Source of the DNA: Burkholderiales bacterium
GTDB lineage: Bacteria > Pseudomonadota > Gammaproteobacteria > Burkholderiales > JAEUMW01
Assembly (NCBI GenBank): GCA_016791285.1
Contig: JAEUMX010000065.1
Location: forward strand, 1 to 19,931
DNA: 19,931 bases
Reading direction: 5' to 3'
The notes below the pieces were generated by a model. The model was not told where the DNA came from. It made no database searches and saw nothing but the letters and a program-made list of their open reading frames with translations. Positions 7,016-17,665 of the stretch are shown piece by piece. The translations under genes and the position numbers were made by a program. Each line of letters begins with the position of its first letter. Position 1 is the stretch's first letter.

Positions 7016-7761
7016 TATTGTTCTTTGGCGACGAGCCGCAACCGCCCGCGCGCCACCTGCTGAGCCGAGGCAAGCGCCTCATTGGGAATGAGCCGCCCGT
7101 TCCACTTCGGTGTGATGACGCGCATGCCTGGCACCCGCTTCACGGCGTCGAGGAAGTAAACCCCGCCCGCGATCGGCCACCAGCGGTCTCCTGCCGCCTC
7201 CATGAAGCGGCAGCGATGGAGCCAGTGCTCGCCCCCGAAGGGCGGCGCGTAACAGCTCATGCGCCCGCCCGCGACTTCGAAGCCGAGCAGTGCCAGCCAA
7301 TCCTTGAGGCGCGGCAGGGTGATGAAGCGTCCGCACCAGGGATGCAGATCGCGCCCGCGCTTCAACACGCGCTGGACGCCCCACAGACTCCACGGATTGA
7401 AGCCAGTAACGATCAGGTGACCTTCCGGCACCAGGACCCGCTGCACCTCGCGCAGGATCTGGTGTGGATGCGCCGCGAACTCGAGCGCATGCGGCAGCAG
7501 GCACACATCGACGCTGTTCGCGGCGATCGGCAGATACTCCGGATCGCACTGCAGGTGCACGGGGCCGGCGGGACCGAGCCGGCAGCGCAGCGGAATTCTG
7601 CTCGCGCGCAGGAAATCGTGCTCCGGCAGGCCGATCTGGATCGCGTTGAAACCGAAGAGGTCGGCGACCACCCCGTCGAGGTACGCGAACTCACGCTCGA
7701 GCAGGTACTCGCCGAGCGGTGATTCGAGCCATTCGAGGAAGGAGTGCGGGGGATTCTGCAT
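7015..7761 (-). CDS. SAM-dependent class I methyltransferase (YafS-like position)
   Basis: The 248-residue product has the Methyltransf_11 pattern: a weak SAM-binding motif near IQIGLPE (about residues 42-48), then [40 protein letters not shown], quoted in part (residues ~89-128), where 'HALEF...P...LREV.RVL.PEG.L...GFNPWS' is the conserved post-motif region. Gene order gloB, methyltransferase, rnhA, dnaQ equals the E. coli yafS neighbourhood. The substrate of these proteins is not known to me. The ATG at 7761 has no obvious Shine-Dalgarno and lies only 29 bp from the divergent gloB start, so promoters for both must overlap or reach into coding sequence. It leads a probable five-gene minus-strand operon through to the thioesterase. 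Confidence 0.85.
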   Translation of the reverse strand: MQNPPHSFLEWLESPLGEYLLEREFAYLDGVVADLFGFNAIQIGLPEHDFLRASRIPLRCRLGPAGPVHLQCDPEYLPIAANSVDVCLLPHALEFAAHPHQILREVQRVLVPEGHLIVTGFNPWSLWGVQRVLKRGRDLHPWCGRFITLPRLKDWLALLGFEVAGGRMSCYAPPFGGEHWLHRCRFMEAAGDRWWPIAGGVYFLDAVKRVPGMRVITPKWNGRLIPNEALASAQQVARGRLRLVAKEQ

Positions 7762-7776
7762 GGACTGAGATGCGAC

Positions 7777-7782
7777 TATGAT
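7777..7782 (+). promoter_or_regulatory. Candidate -10 element of gloB (leaderless start)
   Basis: TATGAT (5/6 match to TATAAT) ends 8 nt before the gloB ATG at 7791. The -35 match is poor (best TCTGCA, 7755-7760, 16-bp spacer). If used, transcription would start about 1-2 nt before the ATG. No Shine-Dalgarno is seen in the 29-bp gap. Confidence 0.35.
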
Positions 7783-7790
7783 CGAACGCT

Positions 7791-8564
7791 ATGAACGAAT
7801 CCATTCGGGTCGTGCCGATCCCGGCCTTCCGGGACAACTACATCTGGTGCCTGCGCGATGCGACCCACGCGGCGGTCGTCGATCCGGGCGATGCCGAGCC
7901 GGTTTTCGAGTTCCTCGCCCGCGAACGGCTCGCTCTCTCGGCGATCCTCGCTACCCATCACCATTCCGACCATATCGGTGGCATCGGCGCACTGACACGC
8001 GAATACCCGGCGCCCGTGTACGCCCCGTTCGACGAGCGCATCGATGGCGTCACCGACCGGGTTCGCGAAGCGGACATCGTGCGCTTGCCTGACCTGGGGC
8101 TCGACTTCGAGGTCTTCGAGATCCCCGGTCACACGCTCACGCACATCGCTTATTATGGGACAAACATGCTCTTCTGTGGCGACACGCTGTTCGCCTGCGG
8201 CTGCGGCCGACTCTTCGAGGGAACGCCGCGCCAGATGGTGACGTCCCTGACAAAGCTTGCCAGCCTGCCCGACGACACCCTCGTGTACTGCGGCCACGAA
8301 TACACCCAAGCCAATCTGCGTTTCGGGCGCACCGTGGATCCTGCGAACCAGGTTCTCGCGTCCTGGGAACGCGAGGCAGACGATCTTCGGCGGCGCGGGC
8401 AGCCGACGCTGCCCTCCTCGCTCGCCCGCGAGAAACTGGGCAATCCGTTCCTGCGCTGCGAGGATCCGGCCGTGAGCGCAGCAGCCTCCCGCGAGGCGGG
8501 ACAGGAGCTCGCCGGTCCCGTGCCGGTGTTTGCCGCATTGCGGGAGTGGAAAAATCGCTTCTGA
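7791..8564 (+). CDS. gloB: Hydroxyacylglutathione hydrolase (glyoxalase II)
   Basis: Glyoxalase II hydrolyses S-D-lactoylglutathione to D-lactate and glutathione, the second step of methylglyoxal detoxification in the cytoplasm. The 257-residue product has the metallo-beta-lactamase binuclear metal site: THHHSDH (His56, His58, Asp60, His61), His114 in IPGHTLTH, Asp131 in FCGDTLF and His169 in CGHEYT. The C-terminal helical glutathione-binding region contains the family-typical GNPFLR. Length and start (ATG 7791, MNESIRVVPIPAFRDNYIW) fit the family. It diverges from the methyltransferase with a 29-bp gap. It has no visible Shine-Dalgarno, only a -10-like hexamer close to the ATG. mltD follows 125 bp downstream with its own promoter. 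Confidence 0.97.
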   Translation: MNESIRVVPIPAFRDNYIWCLRDATHAAVVDPGDAEPVFEFLARERLALSAILATHHHSDHIGGIGALTREYPAPVYAPFDERIDGVTDRVREADIVRLPDLGLDFEVFEIPGHTLTHIAYYGTNMLFCGDTLFACGCGRLFEGTPRQMVTSLTKLASLPDDTLVYCGHEYTQANLRFGRTVDPANQVLASWEREADDLRRRGQPTLPSSLAREKLGNPFLRCEDPAVSAAASREAGQELAGPVPVFAALREWKNRF

Positions 8565-8633
8565 CCGCTCCTTCGGTCCACCGTACCGTCTGGCGGCGCG
8601 TTACCGGCAGAGGCAGGCCGCACGACTTTTGCC

Positions 8634-8662
8634 TTGACCCTCACCGCCTGCCTCGCTACCAT
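8634..8662 (+). promoter_or_regulatory. Candidate sigma70-type promoter of mltD
   Basis: TTGACC (8634-8639; 5/6) and TACCAT (8657-8662; 4/6) are separated by exactly 17 bp in the 125-bp gap between gloB and mltD. The start would lie near 8669, giving a leader of about 20 nt that includes the G-rich ribosome-binding region (8676-8681). Confidence 0.6.
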
Positions 8663-8689
8663 CCTCGAAAACCGCGGGGGAAAAGATCG

Positions 8690-10096
8690 ATGCGACAGCC
8701 CTTTACGGCCGTTTTTGCAAGTGTGATCGTGGCTCTCGGCGGATCCGCCGCCTTCGCGGAAGAGGTTTCTCCGGCCACCGTTGCGAATGAATCGGAAGCC
8801 GTAATCGAGCATGCGCCGGTAACGGTAACGGTCGTCCAGCTGGCAGAGGGCCATGACCTGACCGCCCCGACCTCATCCCTCTGGGACCGCATCCGCTTCG
8901 GCTTTGCCATGACGGATTGCTCGAGCCCGCTCGTTGCCGAGCATCTGGCGTACTACCTGAACCGGCCGGAGTACATCACGCGGATGCTGGATCGCAGCCG
9001 GCGGTATCTGTACCACGTGGTGCAGGAGGTCGAAAAGCGAGGGCTGCCGACCGAGATCGCCCTGCTGCCGATGATCGAGAGCGCCTACAACCCGACCGCG
9101 CTGTCTTCCGCCCGCGCCTCCGGCATCTGGCAGTTCATCCCCTCCACCGGCCGCATCTACGGTCTCGACCAGAACCATTGGTACGACGAGCGCCGGGATG
9201 TCCTGCAGGCTACTCAGGCGGCCCTGGATTACCTGGAGAAGCTGTACGAGATGTTCGGCAGCTGGGATCTGGCGCTCGCCGCGTACAACGCCGGCGAAGG
9301 AACCGTCTCCCGCGCCATTGCCCGGAATGAAGCCGCAGGTCTGCCCACCGACTACGTGAACCTGCCGTTGCCGGGCGAGACTCGGAACTACGTGCCGAAG
9401 CTGCAGGCAGTCAAGCAGCTCGTGGCTTCGCCGCAGAGGTATGGCATCGCCATCCTCGATATCCCGAACCAGCCCTACTTCTCGACCGTTTCCACCGCGC
9501 GCCAGATGGATGCCGAGACGGCAGCACGGCTGGCCGGCATTCCGCTCTCGGAATTCCTCTCGCTCAACCCGGCGTATAACCGCCCGGTGCTCATGCCCGA
9601 GGACTCCCGTCCGGTGCTCGTGCCGGCAGAAAAGGTCGACCAGTTCGCGACCAATCTGCTGCGTGACGACGGGCCGCTCGTGACCTGGCAGACGTACCGC
9701 GTGAGCCGCAAGGACCGCATCGACCGGGTCGCTGCGCGCTTCGGCATGTCCGCCGCGCGGCTCGCGGAGGTGAACCGCCTCCCGATGGGCGCGTGGCTGC
9801 TCCCCGGGCAAACGCTTCTGGTCCAGGCTCCGGGGCAGTCGGGCACCCGGATCGACGAGCTCGATCCGGCCACGCTCGCGACCTTGGGATTCGGCGCCGA
9901 CGAACCCCGCACGGTCTGGCGTCCGGCCCGCAAGTCGCCGAAGACCGTAGCGACCCGCCAGACCGCACAGAACGCTGCGCCGGTGCGGGCGAAGGTTTCG
10001 GTCAGAACCGGCAGCAAGCCCGCGGCGGCGAAGCAGGCATCACGATCGCGCGATGCCAAGCCGAGGAAAACGTTCGTCGCCGGCACCGGGCGCTAA
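8690..10096 (+). CDS. mltD: Membrane-bound lytic transglycosylase D-like, with LysM
   Basis: This periplasmic muramidase cuts glycan strands of peptidoglycan, forming 1,6-anhydro ends. I chose the ATG at 8690: a GGGGGA Shine-Dalgarno precedes it and the product (468 aa) begins with a type I signal peptide cleaved near AAFA-E (residue 23). The SLT domain spans about 95-250: Glu130 in PMIESAYNP is the catalytic acid, GIWQFIPSTG (145-154) and AYNAGEG (198-204) are the conserved goose-type lysozyme motifs. One LysM peptidoglycan-binding module is visible (about 335-378: YRVSRKDRIDRVAARFG...LLPGQTLLV). E. coli MltD is a lipoprotein with two LysM modules; here there is no lipobox and only one clear LysM. 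A Lys/Arg/Ala-rich, probably disordered tail covers about 410-468. Adjacent to gloB as in E. coli. Confidence 0.93.
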   Translation: MRQPFTAVFASVIVALGGSAAFAEEVSPATVANESEAVIEHAPVTVTVVQLAEGHDLTAPTSSLWDRIRFGFAMTDCSSPLVAEHLAYYLNRPEYITRMLDRSRRYLYHVVQEVEKRGLPTEIALLPMIESAYNPTALSSARASGIWQFIPSTGRIYGLDQNHWYDERRDVLQATQAALDYLEKLYEMFGSWDLALAAYNAGEGTVSRAIARNEAAGLPTDYVNLPLPGETRNYVPKLQAVKQLVASPQRYGIAILDIPNQPYFSTVSTARQMDAETAARLAGIPLSEFLSLNPAYNRPVLMPEDSRPVLVPAEKVDQFATNLLRDDGPLVTWQTYRVSRKDRIDRVAARFGMSAARLAEVNRLPMGAWLLPGQTLLVQAPGQSGTRIDELDPATLATLGFGADEPRTVWRPARKSPKTVATRQTAQNAAPVRAKVSVRTGSKPAAAKQASRSRDAKPRKTFVAGTGR

Positions 10097-10114
10097 GCCT
10101 CGATCGGGCGCTCG

Positions 10115-12150
<2,036 letters not shown>

Positions 12151-12154
<4 letters not shown>

Positions 12155-13635
12155 CGCGTCGGCCCCGCAGCTGCGGGGTGCAGCGCCGTTGCATCCTGCG
12201 CGGTGGACGCGACCGCGGCAGAGCGCACGCGCACGCGCGGGTCGAAGGCATCGCGCACCGCATCGGCGAACAGGTTCGCGGCCAGCACTAGCAGGAACAT
12301 GAAGGTGAAAGCAGCCGCGAGCGACCACCAGACCATGGGCTCGCGCGCCATCTCCAGGCGCGCGCTGTTGATCATGGTGCCGAAGCTGATCATCGACGGA
12401 TCGACGCCCACGCCGACGTACGACAACACGGCCTCCGCGAGCACCAGTCCGCTGAAATCCATGACGATTGCGATGAGCACGATATGCATCACGTTCGGCA
12501 GGATGTGGCGCGTGATGATGCGCAGCCGGCGCACGCCGAAGGCCTGGGCTGCCTGGATGTAGTCCATCTCGCGCAGCTTGAGCGCCTCGCCGCGCAGGAG
12601 CCGGCACAGCCCGGTCCAGCTCGTCATGCCGAGAATGATGCAGAGGAAGAGCAGCCGGAAGTCGGCGCGATGGCTCACCGTTTCGAACATCTCGGCGTGG
12701 GTGTCCATGTACACCTGGGTCATCAGCACGGCCGCCGCGATCAGCAGCACGCCGGGAATCGAATTGAGCGTCGTGTACAGATACTGGATCACGTCGTCGG
12801 TGCGCCCGCCGAAGTAGCCGGCCATGATGCCGAGCAGAAGGGCGAGCGGCAGCGTCACGAGCGTCGTGAGCGTGCCGATGACGAGTGCTGTGCGGATGCT
12901 CTTGAGCGAAAGGTAGAGCACATCCTGACCCACCTTGTCGGTGCCGAGGACATGGTAGCCACCCGCGAGCCCGAGCACCGGGCCTACGATCATCAGCAGC
13001 AATCCGCCGGTGATCAGGATCACGTTCCAGGGTATGTCCGTCGCGCCGCGCCAGAGGTCGCGATGCACCGCGCCGAACGGCGAGCGACTGCGGCGCGCGA
13101 GGACCGAAGTCACGAGCACGTCGACGATGATCCAGATCGCGGCGCCGAGCGCCAGGCCGAGTCCGGCTCGCTTCACGACGTCCGGGCCGCGCTCGGTGGC
13201 GGGATCCCGCAGGTGTGCCCCGCCGTGGACGAGCCGCGGATACTCCCGAACCTGACGACCATCGGGCAGTTCGACCGTCTGCTTCGCGAAGAGGTGCGCG
13301 GCGAGCGGCGCGGAATAGCTCTTCTCCTTGCGCTCTCTTAGCGGCGCGACCAGCACGTCGAAGAGCGACAGGACCTCGACCGCGTAGGACTTCTCGCCGT
13401 TCTTGCCGGTCCCTGCCACTGCGGGACGGAAATGCAGCGAATCGAGCAGACCGATGGCGAGCAACACCGCCAGCACCACGAGCGCCGCCATGCCCGCGCG
13501 GGATCGGGCCACGCGTCGCCAGGGCGCGGCGAGATGCTCCTTGCGCCGGACGTAGAAACCGAACGCGAGGGCGCACGCGAGCAACACGAACACAAGCGCG
13601 TCCGTCCACAGGACGACGATCTTGAAGTCGCTCAT
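12151..13635 (-). CDS. Oligopeptide ABC importer permease, OppC/YejE type, enlarged N-terminus
   Basis: Inner-membrane permease of 494 residues, well above the ~300-340 usual for OppC/YejE. The C-terminal part (about 255-470) is the standard BPD-transp-1 domain, with the typical entry HVLGTDKVGQDVL (~246-258) and the ATPase-contact EAA loop with LREMDYIQAAQAFGVRRLRI (~380-399). Ahead of it are extra membrane segments near residues 10-27 and 49-66, a hydrophilic stretch of about 90 residues that contains NGEKSYAVEVLSLFDVLVAP and should face the periplasm, and further helices near 155-175 and 205-225. The C-terminal ~25 residues are Ala/Thr-rich. The ATG at 13635 overlaps the previous permease stop in an ATGA arrangement, and the stop overlaps the ATPase start in GTGA, so translation is coupled. 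Confidence 0.9.
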
Positions 13636-14609
13636 TCGAGACGGATGCGCGGATCGACCAGGGTGTAGGAGAGATCGGTGAGCAACAGGCCGACGATGTA
13701 GAGAAACGATCCCAGGAATACCATCGCCCGCACCACCGCGAAGTCCTGGCTGTTGATGGCGTCGATCGTGTAGCTGCCGAGGCCGGGGATGCCGAAGAAG
13801 GATTCCGTCACCAGGCTGCCCATGAAGAGCAGCGGAATCACCACCACGGCGCCCGTGAGAATCGGGATCATCGCGTTCCTGAGCACGTGCGTGAAGAGCA
13901 CGCGCAACTCCGACAAGCCCTTGGCCCGCGCGGTGCGGACGTAGTCCTTGTTCATCTCCTCGAGGAAGATGGTGCGGTACCAGCGGGTCCGCTCCCCGAG
14001 GCTCGCGACCAGCGCAACGATCACCGGCAGGACGAGAAACTTCGTGGCGTCGAGTCCTTCGCCGAAACCCGAGATCGGCGCCAGGCGCCAGAGCTTGCTG
14101 ACGAGGTACTGCCCGCCGATGATGTAGAACATGCCCGAGATCGACATCAATGCCACGCACAGCACGACGCCCGAGAAGTCGACATAGGTCGCGCGGAAGA
14201 ACGCCAGGATGAGCGAGAACGACACGTAGGCGACGAGCCCGATAAGGAACACGGGTATCGCGATGGCGAGGCTCGGACCCATCCGGGTGCGGATCTCGCG
14301 ACCGATGTCGCGACCGTCGTCGGAGCGCCCGAAGTCGAAAGCGAAGAGGCGCGCGGACTTCTCGAAGAAGATGGTGTCGGTGAAGCGCTTCGCGCCCTGC
14401 GCTTGCGCGTTGTAGAGCAGCGGCTTGTCGTAGCCCCGCTCGACCTTCCACTTTGCGATCGCCTCCGGCGTGACGCGCTTCGCTCCGAGCTGGATGCGCG
14501 CCATGTCGTCGGGGGTGTTGACCACGAAGAAGAGCGCGAAGGTGATAAGGTTGACACCGATCAGGATCGGCAGCGCGTACGCCACCCGGCGCACGATGTA
14601 GTTAAGCAT
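13632..14609 (-). CDS. Oligopeptide ABC importer permease, OppB/YejB type
   Basis: This 325-residue inner-membrane protein has the OppB/DppB layout. An N-terminal helix ([28 protein letters not shown], residues ~8-30) is followed by a periplasmic loop (~31-110), then five further helices. The EAA loop that docks on the ATPase is EEMNKDYVRTARAKGLSELRV (partly quoted; ~217-237), and the conserved FGIPGLG (~274-280) follows. The ATG at 14609 lies inside the end of the binding-protein gene (8-base overlap), and the TGA overlaps the next permease ATG. It forms the translocation pore together with the downstream permease. Confidence 0.93.
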   Translation of the reverse strand: MLNYIVRRVAYALPILIGVNLITFALFFVVNTPDDMARIQLGAKRVTPEAIAKWKVERGYDKPLLYNAQAQGAKRFTDTIFFEKSARLFAFDFGRSDDGRDIGREIRTRMGPSLAIAIPVFLIGLVAYVSFSLILAFFRATYVDFSGVVLCVALMSISGMFYIIGGQYLVSKLWRLAPISGFGEGLDATKFLVLPVIVALVASLGERTRWYRTIFLEEMNKDYVRTARAKGLSELRVLFTHVLRNAMIPILTGAVVVIPLLFMGSLVTESFFGIPGLGSYTIDAINSQDFAVVRAMVFLGSFLYIVGLLLTDLSYTLVDPRIRLE

Positions 14610-16767
14610 GCGCGGCAGCGCGCCGCTCGCGGCGCCGGTAGGCGACCCAAGCCGGGCTCACGGCGACGACCAGCACGGCGAGGCCGAGCGCGAGCGGCCA
14701 CCATACCGGCTCATTCCACGCGCTGCGCTTCTCCTGCCGCAGCGCGGGGTCGATGCGCACGTACTTGAGACCGTTGCGCGCCATCTGATTCGGTTTCTGG
14801 TTGAACACCCATGGCTGGTACAGGCTGTACTCCTTCGGATGCAGTCCCCACACCCACGGCGCGTCGCGGCGTGCGATCTCGAGCATCTGGTCGATGATGG
14901 CCTGACGCTCGGGACCATTGTCCATGTTGCGCATCCGCTCGAAGAGCCGGTCGTATTCCGGATTCGCGTAGTTCGCGGAGTTCTCGCCCTCGTGCCTGGC
15001 GCGGCCTTGCGGTCCGTAGAGCAGGAACAGGAAGTTCTCGGGATCGGGGTAATCTCCGTTCCAGCCCCACTGGAAGATCTGCGCGTTGCCCTTGCGGATC
15101 TTGTCCTGGAAGCGGTTGTAGTCGGTCGCGCGGACCACGAGCTGCAGGTCGAGCTTGGCGAACTGCTTGCGGATCCAGTCGAGCCGCGCCTTGTCGTCGG
15201 GCCCGCGGGCTGTCACGTCGAGGTTGAGCACGAGCGGCCTGCCGGTCGCCGTCTCGATGCCGTCGGGGTAGCCCGCCTCGGCCAGCAGCCGCTTCGCCTG
15301 CGCGAGGGATTTGCGCCGAGCCGTGCCGTCGACCCAGTCGTAGACGTAAGGATTGATCCCGGCCGCGCCATCGCGGTGTCCGTAGATCGCCGGCGGGATG
15401 GGGCCTTGCGCCGGAATGCCGCGTCCGTTGGCGAAGATGGCGATGTACTCCTCGTAGTCCATCGCGATGGAGATCGCCCGGCGCAGCTTGCGCGCACGCT
15501 CGCTGTCCCCGCCCACCACCGGATCGAGCATGTTGAACCCCATGTAGATATCGCTCGGGGCCACCGAGGTCACGAGCCGAATGCCCTTGTCGTGCATCGC
15601 GTCGGTAAGGCCGATATCGCCCTGAGCGGTGATCGACACCGCCTGGTCGAAGGTGTCCGAGCTGATGCCGGAGGCGTCGTAGTAGCCCTGCAGGAACTTG
15701 TTCCAGTAGGGGATACTCTCCTTCTCCAGGCTGAACACCGCCTTGTCGAGAAACGGCAGCGGCTTGCCGGCGTCCTTGAGCAAGCCCCGCTCGGCATCCC
15801 CCGGTTCCCCCTCGCTCGGATAGACCTCGCCGCTAAAATTCGGATTGCGCTCCAGCACCATCCGGCGGTTCGGGTTGTTGACGGTCAACATGAACGGGCC
15901 GGTGCCCACCGGATACCAGTCGAGCGTGAGATTTCGTTCCGCCATGCCCGGTTGCGCGAAGAAGCGTTCCGCCTCTTCCGGCACCGGGGCGAAGAACGGC
16001 ATGGCAAGCCAGTACGCGAACTGAGGATACTTGCCCTTCAACTTGATGCGGTAGGTGTGCTGGTCGACGACCTCGGCCCCGGCGAGCGGGAACCGGGTCA
16101 GATCGAGGTGGGCGCCCTTGCGTCCTTCCCGCGCGAGCTGTTCGTCCGCCTGCTTGAGCGTCGCGGCGAACTCCTTCAGTCCCACGATGTACTCGCTCAT
16201 GAGGCCGAAGATCGGCGAGTGCAGCCGCGGGTGTGCCAGCCGCTTGATCTGGTGAACATAGTCGGCGGCGGTGAGCTCGCGCGTGCCGGTCTTCGGGAAA
16301 TCCCGCAACTCGTAGATGCCCGCGAGGTCCTGCGGCCGAAGGTCGTGATAGAGAAGGCGACCCGACGCATCCCGCGCGAAGGCCGGATGCGGCTGGTAGA
16401 GAATCCCGGGGCGGATGCCGATCTCGTAGACGCTGAAGGCAACCGCCTCGGCATCGGCGTCGTCGGGCAGGCGCTCGCCTTTCTCGTCGAGGTAGATCGG
16501 ACGCGGGAGTGCGGCGGCGGTCTGCGCAATCAGCTCGTACGGTCGCTTGTAGTAGTGATACTGGAGCGGCGGCTGGTAGATCTGCGACGTGAAGGTCGCT
16601 TCGTTCTCGCTGTAGGACTGGACCGGATCGAGGTGCTTCGGACGCTCGGTGAACGCCGAGTAGTAGATGTTGGCGCCGGCGTCCGCCGTCGGGTAGGGGT
16701 CGTTCCAGGGGGTGCCCGAACAGCCGGCGAGGAGCCCGGCGACAACCAAGGCACGAATCCAGATCAT
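14602..16767 (-). CDS. ABC importer peptide-binding protein (SBP family 5) with lipobox and C-terminal helix
   Basis: This is the first gene of the four-gene importer operon. Its 721-residue product binds peptide-type substrates outside the inner membrane and delivers them to the permeases. Residues 1-16 ([16 protein letters not shown]) form a lipoprotein signal with lipobox LAGC. The family 5 binding domain follows, including the entry near [16 protein letters not shown] (~41-56), VGTGPFML, and the C-terminal [20 protein letters not shown] region. After the domain, [28 protein letters not shown] (~686-713) is a clear membrane helix followed by Arg residues. Thus both ends may be membrane-attached, which is unusual. 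Length exceeds YejA (604 aa). The ATG at 16767 has no Shine-Dalgarno. It diverges from fabI across 74 bp. Confidence 0.9.
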   Translation of the reverse strand: MIWIRALVVAGLLAGCSGTPWNDPYPTADAGANIYYSAFTERPKHLDPVQSYSENEATFTSQIYQPPLQYHYYKRPYELIAQTAAALPRPIYLDEKGERLPDDADAEAVAFSVYEIGIRPGILYQPHPAFARDASGRLLYHDLRPQDLAGIYELRDFPKTGTRELTAADYVHQIKRLAHPRLHSPIFGLMSEYIVGLKEFAATLKQADEQLAREGRKGAHLDLTRFPLAGAEVVDQHTYRIKLKGKYPQFAYWLAMPFFAPVPEEAERFFAQPGMAERNLTLDWYPVGTGPFMLTVNNPNRRMVLERNPNFSGEVYPSEGEPGDAERGLLKDAGKPLPFLDKAVFSLEKESIPYWNKFLQGYYDASGISSDTFDQAVSITAQGDIGLTDAMHDKGIRLVTSVAPSDIYMGFNMLDPVVGGDSERARKLRRAISIAMDYEEYIAIFANGRGIPAQGPIPPAIYGHRDGAAGINPYVYDWVDGTARRKSLAQAKRLLAEAGYPDGIETATGRPLVLNLDVTARGPDDKARLDWIRKQFAKLDLQLVVRATDYNRFQDKIRKGNAQIFQWGWNGDYPDPENFLFLLYGPQGRARHEGENSANYANPEYDRLFERMRNMDNGPERQAIIDQMLEIARRDAPWVWGLHPKEYSLYQPWVFNQKPNQMARNGLKYVRIDPALRQEKRSAWNEPVWWPLALGLAVLVVAVSPAWVAYRRRERRAAAHA

Positions 16768-16776
16768 GGCAGGCGA

Positions 16777-16782
16777 AGTGTA
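16777..16782 (-). promoter_or_regulatory. Weak candidate -10 of the importer operon
   Basis: On the minus strand TACACT (4/6 to TATAAT) ends 9 nt before the binding-protein ATG at 16767, with no recognisable -35 element. It is listed because the same spacing occurs at gltX and gloB. Chance is quite possible. Confidence 0.22.
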
Positions 16783-16808
16783 GCGGAAAGGCCGGGGTGG
16801 CTTTCGGC

Positions 16809-16814
16809 TATAAT
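16809..16814 (+). promoter_or_regulatory. Consensus -10 element of fabI
   Basis: A perfect TATAAT lies 27 nt before the fabI ATG, placing the start near 16821 and leaving a leader of ~20 nt. The -35 region (16786-16791) does not match consensus, so an activator or a weak constitutive promoter is possible. Confidence 0.5.
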
Positions 16815-16841
16815 CCGCGCTTTCGCTCCAGCGCGGACACC

Positions 16842-17645
16842 ATGGGATTTCTCGCCGACAGGAAAGTTCTCGTCACCGGGCTGATCAGCAATCGCTCGAT
16901 CGCCTACGGAATCGCGCAGGCGGCATACCGCGAAGGCGCGCAGCTCGCTTTCACCTACCAGGGTGAGCGGATCCGGGATCGCGTGCTCAAGCTGGCCGAG
17001 GAGTTCGGCAGCGACCTCGTGCTGCCGTGCGATGTCGCGGACGACGCGCAGATCGATGCCGTATTCGCGGAGCTCGCCAGGCGTTGGGACGGCCTCGACG
17101 GGCTGGTGCATTCGATCGCGTTCGCGCCGCGTGAGGCGCTCGCCGGAGAGTTTCTCGATTCGCTGAGTCGCGAGGGCTTCCGGATCGCGCACGATATCAG
17201 CAGCTACAGCTTTACCGCCCTCGCGAAGGCCGCGCGGCCGATGATGCTGGGACGGCCTGCGGCACTACTCACGATGACGTACCTGGGAGCGGTGCGTGCC
17301 GTGCCCCACTACAACGTGATGGGTCTGGCGAAAGCGAGCCTCGAAGCCGGGGTACGCTACCTCGCACAGAATCTCGGACCGCAGGGCATTCGGGTAAACG
17401 GCCTCTCCGCCGGCCCGATCAAGACGCTCGCGGCCTCGGGAATCGCCGATTTCGGCAAGCTGCTCAACTTTCACGAGCGCATGGCGCCACTGAAGCGCAA
17501 CGTCACCATCGAGGACGTCGGCAACGCCGCGGCCTTCCTCCTGAGCGACCTTGCCGCCGGCATCACCGGCGAGGTGATCTACGTCGACAGCGGCTTCAGT
17601 CAAATCGCGCTCGACGTGGAGGCGACGGAACCGCCCGCGCCGTGA
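16842..17645 (+). CDS. fabI: Enoyl-[acyl-carrier-protein] reductase (NADH)
   Basis: FabI catalyses the last reduction of each fatty-acid elongation cycle, trans-2-enoyl-ACP to acyl-ACP, in the cytoplasm, and is the target of triclosan-type inhibitors. The 267-residue product shows the divergent short-chain dehydrogenase features of FabI: cofactor region [15 protein letters not shown] (11-25), the [11 protein letters not shown] segment (88-98), and the active site [20 protein letters not shown] (146-165) with Tyr147, Tyr157 and Lys164 in the Y-x6-K spacing. [15 protein letters not shown] (187-201) is the substrate-loop region. The ATG at 16842 matches the standard MGFL start; a GGA 4 nt upstream is a weak Shine-Dalgarno. 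It is monocistronic between the divergent importer operon and convergent ppiD. Confidence 0.97.
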   Translation: MGFLADRKVLVTGLISNRSIAYGIAQAAYREGAQLAFTYQGERIRDRVLKLAEEFGSDLVLPCDVADDAQIDAVFAELARRWDGLDGLVHSIAFAPREALAGEFLDSLSREGFRIAHDISSYSFTALAKAARPMMLGRPAALLTMTYLGAVRAVPHYNVMGLAKASLEAGVRYLAQNLGPQGIRVNGLSAGPIKTLAASGIADFGKLLNFHERMAPLKRNVTIEDVGNAAAFLLSDLAAGITGEVIYVDSGFSQIALDVEATEPPAP

Positions 17646-17647
17646 CC

Positions 17648-17665
17648 CGGCGCTGACAAGCGCCG
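17648..17665. terminator. Hairpin between convergent fabI and ppiD
   Basis: CGGCGCT (17648-17654) and AGCGCCG (17659-17665) form a perfect 7-bp stem with a GACA tetraloop, filling the 20-bp space between the two stops. There is no T run, so it is a stem-only bidirectional terminator candidate. Confidence 0.5.

Noticed and set aside
10087..10112. Repeated CGGGCGCT at 10087-10094 and 10105-10112 between convergent mltD and the importer operon
   Set aside because: Two short GC-rich direct repeats, one inside the mltD end. They do not form a hairpin and are expected by chance at this base composition, so no terminator is called in the 18-bp gap.
12155..13609. Upstream extension of the ATPase frame, which is open for 485 more codons
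   Set aside because: It runs out of phase through the permease gene, is Arg/Ala/Gly-rich, and has no homology pattern. The GTG at 12154, overlapping the permease stop, gives the normal ABC N-terminus.
14608..16884. A 758-codon open frame on the plus strand opposite the binding-protein gene
   Set aside because: Its length comes from GC-rich codon bias in the real minus-strand gene. The translation is rich in R/V/H/D/E without domain motifs, and the minus strand encodes an obvious family 5 binding protein.
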